The notes beneath the pieces were generated by a model. The model searched no databases, was not told where the DNA came from, and was given only the letters and a program-made list of their open reading frames with translations. The translations under genes and the position numbers were made by a program. Below are positions 60,338 through 64,000 of a stretch of DNA of 64,000 bases, in pieces (the first letter of the stretch is position 1; the number at the start of each line of letters is the position of its first letter). The stretch is from Pseudonocardia ammonioxydans (GTDB taxonomy: Bacteria > Actinomycetota > Actinomycetes > Mycobacteriales > Pseudonocardiaceae), in the NCBI RefSeq assembly GCF_900115005.1, contig NZ_FOUY01000001.1, positions 1-64,000 of the forward strand, given 5' to 3'.

Positions 60338-63300
60338 ATGGTCCGGCAGCGCGCGGTGGTACTCGGGGAGCCGACGGGCTCCGCCGAGCTCCTCGGCCGG
60401 TGGACCGAGCTCGCCGCGCTGCGCACCGAGCTCGACGCCGCCCGCTCCGGCCGGGGCGGTGCCGTGCTGCTGGCCGGCGACGCCGGGATCGGCAAGTCCC
60501 GGCTGGCCGCCGAGCTGGCCGCGCACGCGGCGGGCGACGGGTGCACCGTCGTCGTCGGGCGTTGCCTGGACACCGGCACCGCCCCGCTGTCCTACCTGCC
60601 CTTCGCCGAGGTCCTGGCCGGGCTGGCCGTCGACCCGGCGGCGGCGCCGGCGCTGGCCGGGCTGCTGCCCGGCAGCGGGCCACCGGAGAGCGGCCCCGGC
60701 GAGCGCGACCTGGACCGGATGGCGGTGTTCGACGCCGTGGCCGGGGCGCTGCGGGCGGCGGCCGCCGAGCGGCCGCTGCTCGTCGTCCTCGAGGACCTGC
60801 ACTGGGCCGACGGCTCCAGCCGGGAGCTGCTGCGCTACCTGCTGGCCCGGCTCGGGTCGCAGCGGCTGCTCGTGCTCGCCACCTACCGGGCCGACGACCT
60901 GCACCGCAGGCACCCGCTGCGGCCCACGCTCGCCGAGCTGGTCCGGCTCCCCGCGGTGCGGCGCATCGAGCTCGGCCCGCTGCCCGCGGAGGCGGTGCTG
61001 GAGCTCGTCCGGTCCCGCGCCGCGGACGCGCCGGCCCCGCTCGGCGACGACGTGCTGCACCGGATCGCCGACCGCAGCGGGGGCAACGCCTTCTACGCCG
61101 AGGAGATGGTCGCCGCGGGCCGCGCCGAGCTGCCCGACGCACTCGCCGACGTCCTGCTGACGCGGCTGGACCAGCTCTCCGATCCCGCCCGGACGGTGCT
61201 GCAGGTCGTCTCCCTCGCCGAGCGCCGGCTCCCGCACGAGCTGCTGCGCGACGCCGCCGGCCTGCCCGATGCGGAGCTGGCGTCGGGGCTGCGCGAGGCC
61301 GTGTCGCACCACGTGCTGGTCCCGGCCGGGGACGAGTCCTACGCGTTCCGGCACGCGCTGCTGCGCGAGGCCGTCCACGACGACCTGCTGCCCGGCGAGC
61401 GGGCCCGTCTCAACGGCCGGCTCGCCGAGCTGCTGGACGACCGGGGCGGGCCGGGCACCGGGGCGGAGCTGGCCCGGCACGCGGTCGCCGCGCACGATCT
61501 GCCGCGCGCGCTCGCCGCATCGGTCCGGGCGGCCCGCGAGGCCGAGCACCGGCACGGCCCGGCCGAGGCGCTGGTCCACGCGGAACGGGCGTTGGAGCTG
61601 TGGGCCGCGGTACCCGATCCGGAGACCATCGCCGGGATGACCGAGAGCGCCCTGATCCTGAAGGCCGCCCGCACGGCCGGCGCGGCCGGGGATCCGGAAC
61701 GCGGCATCGCCCTCGCCGCCCGGGCGGTGCGGGTGGCCGACGAGCGGGAGGGGCCGCGGGCCCGGGCGCGCGCGCGGCGGCGCTACGCCTTGCGGGTGCT
61801 CGACCACGGCACCGGCCCCGCCCCGCACGCGACCGACGCGATCGAGGCGGCGGCGACGGCCGTGGAGCTGCTCTCCGGCGGCCCCCCGGGCCCGGATCTC
61901 GCCTGGTCGCACGCGGCGCTGGCACGGGGACTGCTCAACACCGACCGGGCCGAGCCGGCCTGGGAGGCCGCGCGGCGGGTCCTCGCCGTCGTCCGGGCGA
62001 CCGACGCGGCGGAGCTCACCCCGTACGAGCGGCGCGACCTGGCGGGAGCGCACGCGGACGCCCTGCTCACCCTGGCCTTCTGCGCCCAGCGCGAGGGCGA
62101 CCCGGACCGGTCCCGGGACCTGCTCGCCGAGGCCGCCGCGCTGGCGGAGGCGTCCCGGAACCGGAACGTCGAGCTGCGGACGGTGTGGAACCGGGCGCTG
62201 TCGTTCCTCGAGGAGGGGAAGCTCGCCGCGGGCGCCGCCGAGCTCGACGACGGCAGCAGGCGCGCCGAGCGGCACAACCTGTCCTGGGCCGGCTACGGCC
62301 TGGAGTTCCGGCTGGCCCGGATCCGGGTGGCGTTCCAGAGCGGGGACTGGGACACCGCGGCCCGGCTCGCCGCCACGGCCGACCCGGCGGTCGCGGTCCG
62401 GGTGGCCGGCGTCCTGCCCGCGACCGGGGCACTGGTCTCGGTCGCGCGCGGCGACCTGGACGAGGCCGAGCGGCTCATCGCCTCGCTCGGCGACCCCGCG
62501 GCGGACCGGCCGTTCGACCAGCTGGCGGTGACGCTGGGGATGGTCGGGATCGAGGCGGCCCGGTGGCGTGGGGACACGCAGCTCGCGGCTCGTCGGGCCC
62601 GGGCCACGGTCGACGGCCTGGGGCGCGACGACCCCGCCCACCTGGTCCTGCTCGCGGTGGGGGCGCTCGCGGCCGGTGCCCTGGCGGATCTCGCGGTCGC
62701 CGCCCGGGCCACCGGTGCGTCGGACACCGAGCACCGCGCGGGCGCGGTGCAGATGCTGGACGCGGCCGAGTCGGCCGCCGCGCGCGGGCTCCCGCGCGGG
62801 ACCGGGCTGGGCCCGGAGGGCCGGGCCTGGCTGGCCCGGGCGCGGGCCGAGGTGGCTCGTGCCCACGGCGACGACGCTCCGGAGACGTGGACACCGGTGG
62901 TGGACACGTTCGCCGGATACGGCGACGACTACCGCGCCGCCGAGGCCCGGTGGCGGCGGGCGCAGACCCTCCTGGAGCGCGCGCGGCGCCGGGCCGCCGC
63001 CGAGGACCTCGCGGCGGCGGCGACGGTGGCCCGGCGTCTCGGTGCGCGCCCGCTCGACGCCGCCGTCGCGGCCCTGGCGGTGCGGGCCGGGGAGCCGGGC
63101 GACCGTGCCGGTGCCCCGTCCCCCGCCACCCGGGCGTCCCCGCTCACCCCGCGCGAACAGGCGGTGCTCGAACACGTGGCGCACGGCCGCACCAACCGGG
63201 CGATCGGCGAGCAGCTGTTCATCAGCGAGAAGACGGTCAGCGTCCACCTGTCCCGGGCGATGGCGAAGCTCGGCGCCTCCGGCCGCGCCGAGGCGGTCTC

Positions 63301-63340
63301 GGTGGCGCACTCGCGCGGGCTGCTGCCACCACGCGACTGA
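60338..63340 (+). CDS. large ATP-binding LuxR-family regulator (LAL type)
   Basis: 1000 residues. Walker A GDAGIGKS at 47-54 and Walker B LLVVLEDLHWAD form the N-terminal AAA/STAND ATPase. A long helical TPR-like middle and a C-terminal LuxR helix-turn-helix (LTPREQAVLEHVAHG to SVHLSRAMAKLGASG) complete the MalT/LAL plan. The ATG at 60338 begins MVRQRAVVLGEPTG; the upstream frame is not conserved-looking. Such proteins are inducer-binding activators. The next gene on the same strand is a P450, a possible target; the ligand is unknown. Confidence 0.88.
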   Translation: MVRQRAVVLGEPTGSAELLGRWTELAALRTELDAARSGRGGAVLLAGDAGIGKSRLAAELAAHAAGDGCTVVVGRCLDTGTAPLSYLPFAEVLAGLAVDPAAAPALAGLLPGSGPPESGPGERDLDRMAVFDAVAGALRAAAAERPLLVVLEDLHWADGSSRELLRYLLARLGSQRLLVLATYRADDLHRRHPLRPTLAELVRLPAVRRIELGPLPAEAVLELVRSRAADAPAPLGDDVLHRIADRSGGNAFYAEEMVAAGRAELPDALADVLLTRLDQLSDPARTVLQVVSLAERRLPHELLRDAAGLPDAELASGLREAVSHHVLVPAGDESYAFRHALLREAVHDDLLPGERARLNGRLAELLDDRGGPGTGAELARHAVAAHDLPRALAASVRAAREAEHRHGPAEALVHAERALELWAAVPDPETIAGMTESALILKAARTAGAAGDPERGIALAARAVRVADEREGPRARARARRRYALRVLDHGTGPAPHATDAIEAAATAVELLSGGPPGPDLAWSHAALARGLLNTDRAEPAWEAARRVLAVVRATDAAELTPYERRDLAGAHADALLTLAFCAQREGDPDRSRDLLAEAAALAEASRNRNVELRTVWNRALSFLEEGKLAAGAAELDDGSRRAERHNLSWAGYGLEFRLARIRVAFQSGDWDTAARLAATADPAVAVRVAGVLPATGALVSVARGDLDEAERLIASLGDPAADRPFDQLAVTLGMVGIEAARWRGDTQLAARRARATVDGLGRDDPAHLVLLAVGALAAGALADLAVAARATGASDTEHRAGAVQMLDAAESAAARGLPRGTGLGPEGRAWLARARAEVARAHGDDAPETWTPVVDTFAGYGDDYRAAEARWRRAQTLLERARRRAAAEDLAAAATVARRLGARPLDAAVAALAVRAGEPGDRAGAPSPATRASPLTPREQAVLEHVAHGRTNRAIGEQLFISEKTVSVHLSRAMAKLGASGRAEAVSVAHSRGLLPPRD

Positions 63341-63465
63341 GCTGCGGCGACGATCTCCGGCTGTCCCCTGAGGACCGCCGGTGGCCCGGAAGTACCGTGA
63401 CGACCGCCACGTGCGCTGCCTAGTGTCGGGATCACCCACCCGGCGCGGCAGGAGGGACGGCGACG

Positions 63466-64000
63466 ATGCCGGACACCACCACGATCGACCTCTCCGACCT
63501 GGACGGCTTCTGGGCCGCCCCCATCCGGGAGCGCGCGGCGGCCTTCGCGGCGCTGCGCGAGGCGCCCGGCATCGCGTGGTTCGAACAACCGGTCACGCAG
63601 GTCCCCGACCCCGGGCCGGGGTACTACGCCCTCACCCGCTACGACGAGGTCGTCGAGGCCAGCCGCACCCCGGGCGTCTTCCGCTCCGGGCCGGGGGCGA
63701 CCTCGGTCGCCGACATGCCGCCGGAGTTCCTCGAGTTCTTCGGCTCGATGATCAACACCGACGACCCGCGGCACGCGCGGCTGCGCCGGATCGTCTCGCG
63801 CGGCTTCACCCCGCGGCGGCTGGCCGGCCTGCAGGAGTCGCTCGAGCGGACGGCCTCGGAGATCGTCGACGACCTGCTGGCCGCCGGCGAGTGCGAGGGC
63901 GTCGAGACGATCTCCGCCCGGCTCCCGCTCAGCACCATCTGCGAGATGATGGGCATCCCGCAGAGCCACCACCGGTTCGTCTACGACCGCACCAACGTCA
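63466..64000 (+). CDS. cytochrome P450 (5' part, cut by window edge)
   Basis: About 178 residues visible from the ATG at 63466, behind a GGAGG site. The helix-C segment DDPRHARLRRIVSRGFTPRRL, which holds the heme-propionate His and Arg, and the ARLPLSTICEMMGIP segment identify a bacterial class I P450. The heme cysteine lies outside. It resembles the P450 at 44746 (HHRLRKVISSVFTPRR there), so the two may be related. It follows the LAL regulator by 125 bases. Confidence 0.88.
   Translation, partial: MPDTTTIDLSDLDGFWAAPIRERAAAFAALREAPGIAWFEQPVTQVPDPGPGYYALTRYDEVVEASRTPGVFRSGPGATSVADMPPEFLEFFGSMINTDDPRHARLRRIVSRGFTPRRLAGLQESLERTASEIVDDLLAAGECEGVETISARLPLSTICEMMGIPQSHHRFVYDRTNV

Noticed and set aside
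59876..63439. 1187-codon minus-strand frame opposite the LAL regulator
   Set aside because: Low-complexity Gly/Arg/Gln-rich product; the plus strand has clear Walker and LuxR motifs.

Overview
The window is high-GC actinobacterial DNA. Gene content and order point to the Pseudonocardiaceae, most likely a Pseudonocardia-like organism (inference). The supporting evidence is strong G/C third-position bias, frequent GTG/TTG starts, Mce lipid-import genes, F420- and mycofactocin-type oxidoreductases, and the order tRNA-Thr, tRNA-Met, rpmG, hadA, hadB, tRNA-Trp, secE, nusG, rplK, rplA, which I recall from Mycobacterium. I see no IS element, prophage, CRISPR array or rRNA operon.

Layout. (1) 1-1911: proton-translocating NAD(P) transhydrogenase pntAa-pntAb-pntB (minus strand, pntB cut by the window edge). 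(2) 2092-4993: secY-adk-map. (3) 5308-15061: the spc and S10 ribosomal-protein clusters, rpsJ to rplO. (4) 15596-20092: the str operon rpsL-rpsG-fusA-tuf, with a good sigma-70-type promoter and a tandem duplication of the 3' end of fusA. (5) 20695-21591: an HSL-type esterase on the plus strand. (6) 21740-30775: rplJ-rplL and rpoB-rpoC, with recognisable promoters, an L10 leader and strong hairpin terminators. (7) 31100-43199: a complete, translationally coupled Mce importer operon, mkl/mceG-yrbEA-yrbEB-mceA-B-C-D-E-F plus two Mce-associated membrane proteins. (8) 43508-47033: a TetR regulator divergent from an SCP2-P450-LLM oxidoreductase cluster. A 24-bp sequence containing a 17-bp palindrome is repeated exactly on both sides of tetR, suggesting that it controls the Mce importer, itself and the oxidation cluster together. 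(9) 47081-53583: R2-like ligand-binding oxidase, NDMA-type alcohol dehydrogenase, a divergent two-component pair, a second SCP2 protein, an orphan 94-residue protein behind a tandem repeat array, and an AMACR-like CoA-transferase family protein. (10) 53667-58165: rplA, rplK, nusG (with a repeat-built acidic extension), secE, tRNA-Trp, hadB, hadA, rpmG, tRNA-Met, tRNA-Thr. (11) 58474-59958: a Zur-box-like promoter driving a COG0523/Mrf protein and a cysteine-free L32. (12) 60051-64000: a small hypothetical protein, a 1000-residue LuxR-family ATPase regulator and the start of another P450.

How the parts fit. About half of the window is the core transcription/translation and protein-export cluster, almost all on the minus strand. 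Between rplA and rplJ lies a roughly 23-kb lipid module. The Mce system would import a hydrophobic substrate (sterol or lipid), SCP2 proteins would carry it, and the P450, LLM oxidoreductase, alcohol dehydrogenase and CoA racemase-type protein would start its oxidation and activation. That pathway reading is inference from families and shared operator sequence; no substrate can be read from the DNA.
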